A stretch of 64,000 nucleotides of DNA from Collimonas arenae (GTDB lineage: Bacteria > Pseudomonadota > Gammaproteobacteria > Burkholderiales > Burkholderiaceae_D). This document shows, piece after piece, positions 55,996 through 64,000 of this stretch; position 1 is the stretch's first letter, and the number at the start of each line of letters is the position of its first letter. The notes below the pieces were generated by a model that was not told the DNA's origin, made no database searches, and saw nothing but the letters and a program-made list of their open reading frames with translations. The position numbers and the translations under genes were made by a program. The stretch spans positions 3,844,001 through 3,908,000 of the forward strand of contig NZ_CP009962.1 in the NCBI RefSeq assembly GCF_000786695.1. Direction: 5' to 3'.

Positions 55996-57741
55996 TCAGT
56001 GAGAATGTTTAGGTACGGCAGAGCCGCGGCAGCCGACCAGGAAGTCGAAATCGCAACCTTCATCGGCTTGCAATACACGGTCGATGTACAGCCGTTGATA
56101 ACCGCTGTGGGCCGTCACCGTTTCCGCGTTGAGCGCCGTTCTGGCGATCTGGCGTTGCGCCATTTCGGCATCGCTGATATCCAGATGCAAGCGTCCCGCT
56201 TCGCAATCGAGTTCGATCCAGTCGCCGTCTTCCACAACCCCCAGCGGACCGCCCGCGGCCGCTTCCGGCGCTACGTGCAAGACCACAGTGCCGTAGGCTG
56301 TGCCGCTCATGCGAGCATCGGAAATGCGCACCATGTCCTTGATGCCTTGCGCCAGCAATTTCGGCGGCAAACCCATGTTGCCGACCTCCGCCATGCCGGG
56401 GTAGCCCTTGGGACCGCAGTTCTTCATCACCAGTACCGAACTGGCGTCGACGTCGAGCTCAGGATCGTTGATACGTTCCTTGTAGTGTGCGAAGTCTTCG
56501 AACACCACTGCCTTGCCGCGATGCTTCATCAGCTCCGGCGTGGCGGCCGATGGCTTGAGCACCGCGCCGCGCGGCGCCAGGTTGCCGCGCAAGATGCAGA
56601 TGCCACCGTCGGCGATCAGCGGTTTGTCGATGACGCGGATCACTTCATCGTTGTAGATCGGCGCGTCCTGATTGTTTTCCCACAGCGATTTGCCGTTGAC
56701 CGTCAACGCATCCTTGTGCGGCAACAAGCCGGCTTCGCCGAGACGACGCAATACACCCGGCAAGCCGCCGGCGTAGTAAAACTCTTCCATCAGGAAACGG
56801 CCCGACGGCTGCAGATCGACCAGGGTCGGTGTGCCGCGACCGATGCGGGTCCAGTCTTCAAGTTCGAGCGGCACGCCGATGCGCGCGGCGATGGCTTTCA
56901 GATGAATCACGGCGTTGGTGGAACCGCCAATCGCGGCATTGACCCGGATGGCGTTTTCAAATGCTTCGCGCGTGAGGACTTTGGACAGCCGCAAGTCTTC
57001 CCACACCATGTCGACAATCCGCATGCCGGACATGTGCGCCAATACATAGCGGCGTGCATCGACTGCCGGAATCGCCGCGTTATGCGGCAACGATGTGCCC
57101 AGCGCTTCGGCCATGCAAGCCATGGTGGAAGCCGTGCCCATGGTGTTGCAGGTGCCGGCCGAGCGCGACATGCCGGCTTCGGCCGCCAGGAATTGATGCA
57201 TGCTGATCTGGCCGCCCTTGACCGCTTCGCTCAGCTGCCAGACGGCAGTGCCGGAACCGAGGTCCTTGCCTTCATGCTTACCGTTGAGCATCGGGCCGCC
57301 GGTCACCACGATCGCCGGCACATCGCAACTGGCCGCGCCCATCAACAGCGCCGGCGTGGTCTTGTCGCAGCCGACCAGCAACACCACCGCATCCATCGGA
57401 TTGCCGCGGATCGATTCTTCCACATCCATGCTGGCCAGGTTGCGCGTCAGCATGGCGGTAGGTCGCAGATTCGATTCGCCGTTGGAAAATACCGGGAATT
57501 CAACCGGGAAGCCGCCAGCCTCGGAAATGCCGCGTTTGACGTGTTCGGCGATTTTTCTGAAATGGGCGTTGCAAGGCGTCAGCTCCGACCAGGTATTGCA
57601 GATGCCGATGATCGGCTTGCCCTGGAACTCGTGATCCGGGATACCCTGGTTTTTCATCCAGCTGCGGTACATCATGCCGTTCTTGTCATTGCTGCCAAAC
57701 CATTCGGCGGAACGCAACGGGCGCTTTTTATCGACAGTCAT
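55996..57741 (-). CDS. IlvD/Edd-family aldonate dehydratase (L-arabinonate type)
   Basis: A 581-residue Fe-S dehydratase that would convert L-arabinonate (or xylonate) to 2-keto-3-deoxypentonate. Cluster cysteines lie in ICNTWSELTPCN, VGCDKTTPALLMGAASCD and GTCNTMGTAS, and the DARMSGTAYG motif near the C-terminus closes the active site. The sequence is very close in wording to the Rhizobium L-arabinonate dehydratase (AFENAIRVNAAIGGSTNAV, NCGPKGYPGMAEVGNMGLPP). The name araC is used for it in some species but invites confusion with the regulator. AGAGGAAG precedes the ATG at 57741. Confidence 0.93.
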   Translation of the reverse strand: MTVDKKRPLRSAEWFGSNDKNGMMYRSWMKNQGIPDHEFQGKPIIGICNTWSELTPCNAHFRKIAEHVKRGISEAGGFPVEFPVFSNGESNLRPTAMLTRNLASMDVEESIRGNPMDAVVLLVGCDKTTPALLMGAASCDVPAIVVTGGPMLNGKHEGKDLGSGTAVWQLSEAVKGGQISMHQFLAAEAGMSRSAGTCNTMGTASTMACMAEALGTSLPHNAAIPAVDARRYVLAHMSGMRIVDMVWEDLRLSKVLTREAFENAIRVNAAIGGSTNAVIHLKAIAARIGVPLELEDWTRIGRGTPTLVDLQPSGRFLMEEFYYAGGLPGVLRRLGEAGLLPHKDALTVNGKSLWENNQDAPIYNDEVIRVIDKPLIADGGICILRGNLAPRGAVLKPSAATPELMKHRGKAVVFEDFAHYKERINDPELDVDASSVLVMKNCGPKGYPGMAEVGNMGLPPKLLAQGIKDMVRISDARMSGTAYGTVVLHVAPEAAAGGPLGVVEDGDWIELDCEAGRLHLDISDAEMAQRQIARTALNAETVTAHSGYQRLYIDRVLQADEGCDFDFLVGCRGSAVPKHSH

Positions 57742-57885
57742 CTTTGGCTTCCTCTTGAAATTCTGAAATTCAGGCGACATCCGGCCGCATCAGGACAGAT
57801 GCCTGCTTGTGTAATGACAAAGCGTTGCTTGCAGACCGCTTACCGCTGGACGCCGCTCTGCTTACTTAATCTTTTATTTGATCTT

Positions 57886-59103
57886 TTATTTATTCTTGTT
57901 ATAAACGTCGACAAATACCGCGGCCAGCAAGACCAGGCCCTTGATCACCTGTTGATAGTCGATGCCGATGCCCATGATCGACATGCCGTTGTTCATCACG
58001 CCCATCACGAAAGCGCCGATCACGGCGCCCATGACCTTGCCGACGCCGCCCGAGGCCGATGCGCCGCCAATGAAGCAAGCCGCGATCACGTCCAGTTCAA
58101 AGCCGGTGCCGGCTTTCGGTGTGGCGGTATTCAGGCGAGCCGCAAAAATCAGGCCGGCCAATGCCGCCAGCATGCCCATGTTGATGAAGGTATAGAACGA
58201 TACGCGGGAAGTCTTGATGCCAGACAGTTTTGCTGCCTTCTCGTTGCCGCCGACCGCGTAGATGCGGCGTCCGATCGTCGTGCGGTTGGCCACGAAGGTG
58301 TACACCACCATCAGCAGGAACATGATGATCAGGACATTCGGCATGCCTTTATAGGACGCCAGCAAGTAGCTGAAGAAAATGATCACAGCAGCAAATATGG
58401 CATTTTTGATGATAAAGAACACATAAGGCTCATCTTCCATGCCGTGCTTGATTTGCTTGGCGCGCGCCCGCACTTTGACGAAAATCAGGATCGCGGCGAC
58501 CACCACGCCCAGCAGCAAGGAGGTGACGCGCAAGTTTGCGCCATTGAACATATCTGGAATGAAGCCAGAGCTGAGCATCTGGAAATCATCGGGAAACGGA
58601 CCGATCGACTGCCCCTGTAGCAGCGCAAGAGTCAGTCCCTTGAACACCAGCATGCCGGCCAGCGTGACGATGAACGAAGGAATCTTGAAGAACGCCACCC
58701 AATAACCCTGCGCCGCACCGATTACGCCACCGGCCAGGATACACAGGATACTGGCCAGTACAAAGTTCACATGCAGATTGACGATCAGCACCGCCGCCAG
58801 CGCGCCGATGAAGCCAACCACCGAGCCTACCGACAAATCGATATGGCCAGCCACGATGACCATCAGCATGCCAAGCGCCATGATGACGATGTAACTGTTC
58901 TGCAGCACCAGGTTGGTCAGGTTCAACGGCTCCATCAGGGTGCCGTCGGTCATGTACTGGAAAAATCCCATGATCACGACCAGGGAAATCAGCATGCCGT
59001 ATTCGCGCATGTTGTTTTTCAGGAAGCCGGCATATTCTTTTTTATCCTGCACAGGCTGAGCCCGGTTCTCGCTGGCTGCCGGCGCTGCAATTTCGTTATT
59101 CAT
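57886..59103 (-). CDS. mmsB: monosaccharide ABC importer permease MmsB/GguB
   Basis: A 405-residue inner-membrane permease of the ribose/xylose type (CUT2). About ten or more hydrophobic helices are visible, with GHIDLSVGSVVGF in helix 3 and GGNEKAAKLSGIKTSRV, the cytosolic EAA-like coupling loop. A short Ala/Glu-rich N-tail precedes the first helix. It begins one base after the mmsA stop, so the two are coupled. The stop lies in a 12-bp tandem repeat (ATCTTTTATTTG twice, 57869-57892), which could allow length variation at the C-terminus. Confidence 0.93.
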   Translation of the reverse strand: MNNEIAAPAASENRAQPVQDKKEYAGFLKNNMREYGMLISLVVIMGFFQYMTDGTLMEPLNLTNLVLQNSYIVIMALGMLMVIVAGHIDLSVGSVVGFIGALAAVLIVNLHVNFVLASILCILAGGVIGAAQGYWVAFFKIPSFIVTLAGMLVFKGLTLALLQGQSIGPFPDDFQMLSSGFIPDMFNGANLRVTSLLLGVVVAAILIFVKVRARAKQIKHGMEDEPYVFFIIKNAIFAAVIIFFSYLLASYKGMPNVLIIMFLLMVVYTFVANRTTIGRRIYAVGGNEKAAKLSGIKTSRVSFYTFINMGMLAALAGLIFAARLNTATPKAGTGFELDVIAACFIGGASASGGVGKVMGAVIGAFVMGVMNNGMSIMGIGIDYQQVIKGLVLLAAVFVDVYNKNK

Positions 59104-59104
59104 T

Positions 59105-60643
59105 TCAGTTGTCTCCGTTCTTCACATTCCGCACAATCGCGCGCATGATTTTTTCCTGGGATGCTTCGGCAGCCGTCAGTTCGCCGACGAATTTCCCTTC
59201 GTTCATGACATAGACGCGATCGCACATGCCTAGCAGTTCCGGCATTTCCGATGAAATCATGATGATGCACTTTCCTTCGCTCGCCAGCTGCCTGATGATG
59301 GTGTAGATCTCGTACTTGGCGCCGACGTCGATACCGCGCGTCGGTTCATCCAATATCAGCACATCCGGGTTGGAAAACAGCCATTTGCTGAGCACCACCT
59401 TTTGCTGGTTGCCACCCGACAGGTTCAATACTTTCTGGAATACGTTCGAGCAGCGGATTTTGAGCTGGCGGCGATAATCGGCCGCGACCGAATATTCCCG
59501 TCCTTCGTCGATCACAGTCTTGTCTGCCACGCCTTCGAGGTTGGCCAACGTGATATTTTTCTTGATGTCCTGGTCGAGGATCAGGCCGTAGCCTTTGCGG
59601 TCCTCGGTGACATAGGCAATGCCGTTGTCGATGGCTTTCTGCACAGTGCTGACATCGATTTCCTTGCCGCGCAAGAAAACCTTGCCGCTGATGCGCTGGC
59701 CGTAAGCGCGGCCGAAGATGCTCATCGCCAGTTCGGTGCGGCCGGCGCCCATCAGGCCGGCGATACCAACGATCTCGCCCTTTTTGACATGAAAATCGAC
59801 GCCCTTGATCACCTGCCGGTCCGGATGGATCGGGTGATGCACGTACCACTGCTTGACCTCGAAAATGGTCTCACCGATCTGCGGACTGCGTTTGGGGTAA
59901 CGGTCGGCCATCTCGCGACCCACCATGTTCTGGATGATACGGTCTTCGCTGATCGCTTCCTTGTGGCAGTCCAGCGTGTCGACCGTGCTGCCGTCGCGCA
60001 GGATCGTGATCGAATCGGCGACTTTGGAAATTTCGTTGAGCTTGTGCGAAATCAGGATCGAGGAAATACCTTGCGCCTTAAGCCCCAGCAACAACTCCAG
60101 CAGCGCGTCGCTATCACTTTCATTCAGGCTGGCGGTCGGCTCATCCAGTATCAGCAGCTTGACCTCCTTGGACAACGCCTTGGCGATTTCAATCAGTTGC
60201 TGTTTGCCGACACCGAGGTTGGTGATCAGGGTGCTAGGAGATTCCTTGAGGCCGACTTTCGCCAGCAGCTCCTTAGTCTTCGCATACGAACCGGCCCAGT
60301 CGATGACGCCATGTCTGGCCTGTTCATTGCCGAGGAAAATATTCTCAGTTATCGACAGCAAAGGCACCAGGGCCAATTCTTGGTGGATGATGATGATGCC
60401 GCATTCTTCGCTGTCGGCGATGCCTTCGAATTGTCTTGTCTGGCCTTGATAGTGGATATCGCCGGTGTAGGAACCATGCGGATATACCCCGCTCAGCACT
60501 TTCATCAAGGTTGATTTACCGGCACCGTTTTCGCCTACTACAGCGTGGATTTCCCCGCTGCGCACTACCAGATTCACATTATCTAATGCTTTGACTCCCG
60601 GGAATGTCTTCCCGATCCCGCGCATTTCCAGGATGGTTTCCAT
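59105..60643 (-). CDS. mmsA: monosaccharide ABC importer ATPase MmsA/GguA
   Basis: A 512-residue tandem-ABC ATPase driving sugar import. The N-terminal domain has Walker [10 protein letters not shown] (38-46), Walker [12 protein letters not shown] and the signature [14 protein letters not shown] region. The C-terminal domain has a degenerate Walker A ([10 protein letters not shown]) and a clear LSGGNQQKV signature, as normal for this class. GguA in Agrobacterium is the closest named relative by context. It lies 91 bases after chvE with a hairpin in between, and one base before the permease gene. Confidence 0.94.
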   Translation of the reverse strand: METILEMRGIGKTFPGVKALDNVNLVVRSGEIHAVVGENGAGKSTLMKVLSGVYPHGSYTGDIHYQGQTRQFEGIADSEECGIIIIHQELALVPLLSITENIFLGNEQARHGVIDWAGSYAKTKELLAKVGLKESPSTLITNLGVGKQQLIEIAKALSKEVKLLILDEPTASLNESDSDALLELLLGLKAQGISSILISHKLNEISKVADSITILRDGSTVDTLDCHKEAISEDRIIQNMVGREMADRYPKRSPQIGETIFEVKQWYVHHPIHPDRQVIKGVDFHVKKGEIVGIAGLMGAGRTELAMSIFGRAYGQRISGKVFLRGKEIDVSTVQKAIDNGIAYVTEDRKGYGLILDQDIKKNITLANLEGVADKTVIDEGREYSVAADYRRQLKIRCSNVFQKVLNLSGGNQQKVVLSKWLFSNPDVLILDEPTRGIDVGAKYEIYTIIRQLASEGKCIIMISSEMPELLGMCDRVYVMNEGKFVGELTAAEASQEKIMRAIVRNVKNGDN

Positions 60644-60697
60644 CTGCTATGACCTCGCTTACCACTATTCAACAGGACTTACGCAAATTGCCGGATT

Positions 60698-60728
60698 CGC
60701 AGGGCGGGCTTGGTTTGCCCACCCTGCG
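60698..60728 (-). other. hairpin between chvE and mmsA
   Basis: On the minus strand CGCAGGGTGGGC, 7-nt loop, GCCCGCCCTGCG: 12 pairs including one G-U in RNA. No U-run follows. It lies 6 bases after the chvE stop. Such hairpins often protect the binding-protein mRNA so that it is made in excess over the membrane subunits. Confidence 0.7.
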
Positions 60729-60734
60729 GCAACA

Positions 60735-61799
60735 CTATTTAATCTGGCTTTCTGTGTAATAACCGCTGCCGATCAGTACAGGCTTCCAGTTCGACACATC
60801 GACGCTGACCGGTTTCAACAAATAAGAAGGCACGATCTTGACGCCATTGTTATAGGTCTTGGTATCGTTAATGGTTGGCGTTTTATTGCTCAGCACCGCA
60901 TCGACCATGCCGACGGTGACCTTGGCGAGTTCGCGCGTGTCCTTGAATACCGTCTGGCGCTGCTCGCCGCGGACAATCGATTTTACCGAGGGAACCTCTG
61001 CATCCTGGCCAGTCACGATCGGCATCGGCTGCTTAGGCGTACCGTAGCCGACGCCCTTGAGCGATGACAAAATACCGATACTGATACCGTCATACGGCGA
61101 CAGCACCGCGTCGACATGGGCGTTGCCGTAATAGGCGCTGAGCAGGTTGTCCATGCGCGCCTGTGCTACTGCGCCATCCCAGCGCAAGGTGGAAACCTTG
61201 TCCATGCCGGTCTGCTTGCTGCGCACTACCAGCTTGCCTTTATCGATGTAAGGCTGCAGTACTGACATCGCGCCGTTGTAGAAAAAGAAAGCGTTGTTAT
61301 CGTCGGCCGAACCACCGAATAGTTCGATGTTGAACGGGCCTTTGCCGTCCTTCAGGCCCAGCGCTTTTTCAATGTAGCTGGCCTGCAGCACGCCAACCTG
61401 GAAGTTGTCGAAGGTAGCGTAGTAGTCAACGTTCTTGGAATTGCGGATCAGGCGATCATAGGCGATGACCTTGACGCCTTTGTCGGAGGCTTTTTGCAGG
61501 GCATTGGTCAGCGTGGTGCCGTCGATCGCCGCAATCACCAGGACTTTCACGCCCTTGGTCACCATGTTTTCAATCTGCGCCAGCTGGTTCGGGATGTCGT
61601 CTTCGGCGTATTGCAGATCGGTCTTGTACCCCTTTTCCTTGAACACCTTGACCATGTTGTCGCCATCGGCGATCCAGCGCGCCGAAGATTTGGTTGGCAT
61701 CGAGATACCGATCAGGCCCTTCTCTTGTGCGCTGGCCTGTGTCACCAGGCCGAACATGCCAATCATCAATCCAACAATCGTCGTTTTAATCATTTTCAC
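60735..61799 (-). CDS. chvE: ChvE-type periplasmic sugar-binding protein
   Basis: A 354-residue periplasmic binding protein. The signal peptide ends at QASAQ. The mature sequence is very close to Agrobacterium ChvE throughout, for example [34 protein letters not shown] and [14 protein letters not shown]. ChvE binds arabinose, galactose, glucose and related sugars, delivering them to GguAB and, in Agrobacterium, to the VirA sensor. The GTG at 61799 is the best start (AGGAG 7 bases upstream); an ATG two codons later is possible. It leads the operon chvE-mmsA-mmsB-dehydratase-gguC-aldehyde dehydrogenase-SDR. Confidence 0.95.
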   Translation of the reverse strand: MKMIKTTIVGLMIGMFGLVTQASAQEKGLIGISMPTKSSARWIADGDNMVKVFKEKGYKTDLQYAEDDIPNQLAQIENMVTKGVKVLVIAAIDGTTLTNALQKASDKGVKVIAYDRLIRNSKNVDYYATFDNFQVGVLQASYIEKALGLKDGKGPFNIELFGGSADDNNAFFFYNGAMSVLQPYIDKGKLVVRSKQTGMDKVSTLRWDGAVAQARMDNLLSAYYGNAHVDAVLSPYDGISIGILSSLKGVGYGTPKQPMPIVTGQDAEVPSVKSIVRGEQRQTVFKDTRELAKVTVGMVDAVLSNKTPTINDTKTYNNGVKIVPSYLLKPVSVDVSNWKPVLIGSGYYTESQIK

Positions 61800-62224
61800 A
61801 GCTTGTCTCCTTTAGTTATTTAGTTATTTTGATCTTCTGTCAGAACCTGGTGAAGCGACTGCTACTGCATGGAAAGTCCGGCTGCCAGCAGAAAAAAGCA
61901 CATATGGGTACGCATTTTCCAGACAGCAATTCAGAAACTATAAATATAGACCTTTCCTGGTGGATTTCCTCGCTATCTTACGAACATTACCGATACCGAA
62001 CAAATGAATTATTTAGCTATTTCGATACTTATTTAGATATTGATAAATAGAAAGGATGATTAATCCGAACAGCCTTTCGCCGCTATTCATAAGAGAATAA
62101 ATACCGAAGCCAGTGTAAAAACACTTGGCCAAGCTTACTAATCACTTTTTTAGCACAACTGATATCCATTTCAATATCAGTCATGAGATACAAACATGCA
62201 TTTTGGTGAAGTAGCGCCAGCGAT
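61800..62224. other. AT-rich spacer upstream of chvE
   Basis: This 425-bp stretch holds the chvE promoter side and the 3' end of the LysR gene. I see no convincing gene; a 73-codon plus-strand frame at 61829-62050 has no ribosome-binding site or recognisable domain. Marks are an 8-bp inverted repeat ACTGATAT / ATATCAGT (62158-62181, spacer 8), a CTATA-AA-TATAG dyad near 61938-61949 and a TTAGTTAT tandem at about 61812-61827 next to the chvE ribosome-binding site. Confidence 0.5.
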
Positions 62225-63124
62225 TCAGGACCAGCCGCGGCAAAAAGCCAGGAATTGCATCAATCGTAGCGAGAGGATTTTGTGTTTGCTATGGATCAGG
62301 TAAAAATGCCGGTGCAATCTGGGTAACGTGGTGTTCAAGGCCACCAGCCGTCCGCTTTGCAGGAAATCGGCGACAACTGCCTGCGACAGGCAACTGAGGC
62401 CGAGTCCGGCGGCAGTCGCATGCTTGATCGCTTCTGAATTACCGAATTCGCAGCTTTGCCGCAGGTGATGCAGGTGCGGCAGCAAGGCTTGCTCAACTGC
62501 TTCGCGGGTGCCGGAACCAGGTTCACGCAGCAGCCATTCAGCTTCACGCAATTGCGCCACGCCAATCTTCTTGTCGCCGCGGATATCTTTTACGATCGGA
62601 TGCTCTGGCGAACTGACGATCAGCAGTTCATCCAGTATCCATGGTTCAACCTGCAGACCAGGCGCGTGACAAGGCCCTTCAATCAGGCCGACATCAACTT
62701 CAAAGTTGACCACGGCGGCAACGATATCGGCGGTATTGGCGATCGTCACCCGCACTTGCAACTCGCTATGCTGCCCGCGATAGGATGCGATCAGCGATGG
62801 CAGCAGATAGCTGCCGATGGTGGTGCTGGAGCCAATCTGCAAACCGCCACCCTGCGCCATGCCTGGCAGCAGGAATTGCTGCTCGATGGTCTTGGCGGCA
62901 TCCACTACCTGCGCCGCCTGCGGCAACAATAAACGGCCGTTGTCGTTAAGGATCAGACGCTTGCCGACACGGTCGAACAAACGGCAATCAAGCAAATTCT
63001 CCAGCTCATTCAATGCGGCGCTGGTGGCGGATTGCGATAACGCGACCTGATCGGCTGCTGCAGTAGTGCTGCCGGATTGGGCTACCGCCAGGAATATTTG
63101 TAGTTGTCGGATGGTAAGACGCAT
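62225..63124 (-). CDS. LysR-family regulator, YeiE-like
   Basis: A 299-residue LysR-type regulator, starting MRLTIRQLQIFLAVAQSGST. The helix-turn-helix is at about residues 18-37 (TTAAADQVALSQSATSAAL), and the effector domain follows (LQIGSSTTIGSYLLPSLI). The wording and the divergent YeiH-type gene recall the E. coli yeiE-yeiH pair, in which YeiE responds to sulfite, as I recall. The upstream open frame adds 28 codons without conserved sequence. It could therefore control the neighbouring transporter; that is inferred from position. Confidence 0.82.
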   Translation of the reverse strand: MRLTIRQLQIFLAVAQSGSTTAAADQVALSQSATSAALNELENLLDCRLFDRVGKRLILNDNGRLLLPQAAQVVDAAKTIEQQFLLPGMAQGGGLQIGSSTTIGSYLLPSLIASYRGQHSELQVRVTIANTADIVAAVVNFEVDVGLIEGPCHAPGLQVEPWILDELLIVSSPEHPIVKDIRGDKKIGVAQLREAEWLLREPGSGTREAVEQALLPHLHHLRQSCEFGNSEAIKHATAAGLGLSCLSQAVVADFLQSGRLVALNTTLPRLHRHFYLIHSKHKILSLRLMQFLAFCRGWS

Positions 63125-63198
63125 CGTAGTTTGGCTTAGGTTAAGGAGACAGAGCATGGGTTTTAATCGCAGAATGCGACCTACCCACAAAACAGGTT

Positions 63199-63216
63199 GA
63201 TTATACAAAATTAATC
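63199..63216. promoter_or_regulatory. palindromic operator candidate between the YeiE-like and YeiH-like genes
   Basis: GATTA, 8 bases, TAATC: an interrupted palindrome inside an AT-rich part of the 173-bp divergent spacer. It has the same 5-8-5 layout as the candidate before the GbpR-like gene. It suits a LysR-type regulator acting on its divergent target. Confidence 0.45.
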
Positions 63217-63297
63217 TGTTTTTCTTTTAAACCTCAGTTAAATATAGTGGTTTCCATAGCGACGCATTTCAACGCCGCATCAAGATTGGAGCCCATA

Positions 63298-64000
63298 GTG
63301 AGCACCTCGACTCTGGCAAGCACAGCCCAAATTCCCAAAACAGGTTCACCACTGCCAGCCAACTTGGCAGGCATAACCCTGAGCGCCATGATCGCAGCGG
63401 CCGCCATCGCTGCAGCCAAAATCGACTGGCTGCAGGCGCATGGCTTCAGCGCCCTGACGCTGGCGATCATCATCGGCATGCTAGTCGGCAATCTAGGCTA
63501 TCGGCGGATAGCGCCGGCCTGCGGGCCGGGCGTCAATTTTTCCAAACAAAACCTGCTACGCCTGGGCATCATCCTGTATGGCTTCCGCCTGACTTTCCAG
63601 GATATCGGCCATGTCGGCCTGAGCGGCGTCCTGATTGATGCGTTGGTACTGTGCTCGACTTTTGGCATGGCGCTGCTGCTAGGCACCCGCCTGTTCAAGC
63701 TCGATCGCAATACCGCCATGCTGATCGGCGCCGGTAGTTCCATCTGCGGCGCGGCGGCGGTCATGGCAACCGAACCGGTACTGCGCGCCCAGCCGGCACA
63801 GGTGACGGTGGCTGTGGCGACCGTGGTGGTATTCGGTTCGCTGGCGATCTTCCTCTATCCGCTGTTGTATCAATTGAATCTGCATTGGCAGTTCCTGGCG
63901 TCGTCGCCGCTGGCATACGGTATATATACCGGCTCGACGGTACATGAAGTGGCCCAGGTAGTCGCTGCCGCCCGCGCCATCAGCCCCGATGCCGCCAACA
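63298..64000 (+). CDS. yeiH: YeiH-family (UPF0324) putative anion exporter, partial
   Basis: The gene starts at GTG 63298, with GGAG six bases upstream, and runs past the window end without a stop; 234 codons are visible. The protein has several hydrophobic helices, with LTLAIIIGMLVGNLGYRR, RLGIILYGFRLTFQDIG and the conserved IGAGSSICGAAAVMA and TGSTVHEVAQVVAA motifs of the YeiH/Psi (conserved hypothetical 698) family. Members are often annotated as putative sulfate exporters, but the substrate is poorly established. It is divergent from a YeiE-like LysR gene, as in E. coli. Confidence 0.9.
   Translation, partial: MSTSTLASTAQIPKTGSPLPANLAGITLSAMIAAAAIAAAKIDWLQAHGFSALTLAIIIGMLVGNLGYRRIAPACGPGVNFSKQNLLRLGIILYGFRLTFQDIGHVGLSGVLIDALVLCSTFGMALLLGTRLFKLDRNTAMLIGAGSSICGAAAVMATEPVLRAQPAQVTVAVATVVVFGSLAIFLYPLLYQLNLHWQFLASSPLAYGIYTGSTVHEVAQVVAAARAISPDAAN

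Noticed and set aside
55969..58620. 883-codon open frame on the plus strand
   Set aside because: It lies antisense to the IlvD-type dehydratase and the MmsB permease, both clearly conserved. Its translation is low-complexity (His/Arg/Ala/Asp-rich) with no domain. High G+C third positions create such long antisense frames.
61829..62050. 73-codon plus-strand frame before chvE
   Set aside because: No ribosome-binding site, no domain and AT-rich intergenic composition.

Overview
The window reads as chromosome of a betaproteobacterium in the Oxalobacteraceae, most like Collimonas or Herbaspirillum. That is inferred from gene order (rpsB-tsf-pyrH-frr-uppS-cdsA-dxr-rseP-bamA-skp-lpxD-fabZ-lpxA-lpxB-rnhB), a betaproteobacterial pair of cyanophycin synthetases and moderately high G+C codon use. 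I found no tRNA, rRNA, CRISPR array, insertion sequence or prophage. Almost everything is intact protein-coding sequence.

Region 1 (1-7200) has a TPR/glycosyltransferase-fold protein, phosphoenolpyruvate synthase (ppsA) with its divergent regulatory kinase/phosphorylase (ppsR), a TrmH-type rRNA methyltransferase and RNase HII. Region 2 (7200-22100, minus strand) is the translation and envelope super-operon: ribosomal protein S2, EF-Ts, UMP kinase, ribosome recycling factor, then undecaprenyl, CDP-diacylglycerol, isoprenoid, outer-membrane assembly and lipid A genes. Several strong hairpins lie between its first genes. Region 3 (22100-26300) carries map, glnD and an RluF-like pseudouridine synthase.

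Region 4 (26345-34217) is a cyanophycin locus. A truncated synthetase (CphA') and a full-length CphA sit divergently to an unusual ABC exporter with PH-like and zinc-ribbon N-terminal modules and its DUF1854 partner. The two synthetases have complementary apparent losses. CphA' keeps an HxxEH motif in its N domain but lacks the end of the Mur-ligase domain; CphA is the reverse. Next comes a drug-exporter-type MFS gene whose leader looks like an attenuator, then a SnoaL-like and a cupin gene.

Region 5 (36735-46250, minus strand) is a potassium-uptake operon: a 35-residue membrane peptide, kdpF, kdpA, kdpB, kdpC, a TorF-type porin, kdpD and kdpE, with a candidate KdpE operator upstream. An 84-bp hairpin-type repeat, also present behind ppsR, sits between kdpA and kdpB. 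A FUSC-family membrane protein and an orphan fimbrial-like secreted protein follow.

Region 6 (49240-61799) encodes non-phosphorylating pentose catabolism. It has a ChvE-MmsA-MmsB sugar importer, outer-membrane porin, sugar dehydrogenase, lactonase, IlvD-type aldonate dehydratase, GguC/AraD1 (2-keto-3-deoxypentonate dehydratase family), alpha-ketoglutarate semialdehyde dehydrogenase and a GbpR-like LysR regulator. Together these would convert L-arabinose or a similar sugar to alpha-ketoglutarate. The window ends in a YeiE-like LysR regulator divergent from a YeiH-family transporter that runs off the end.
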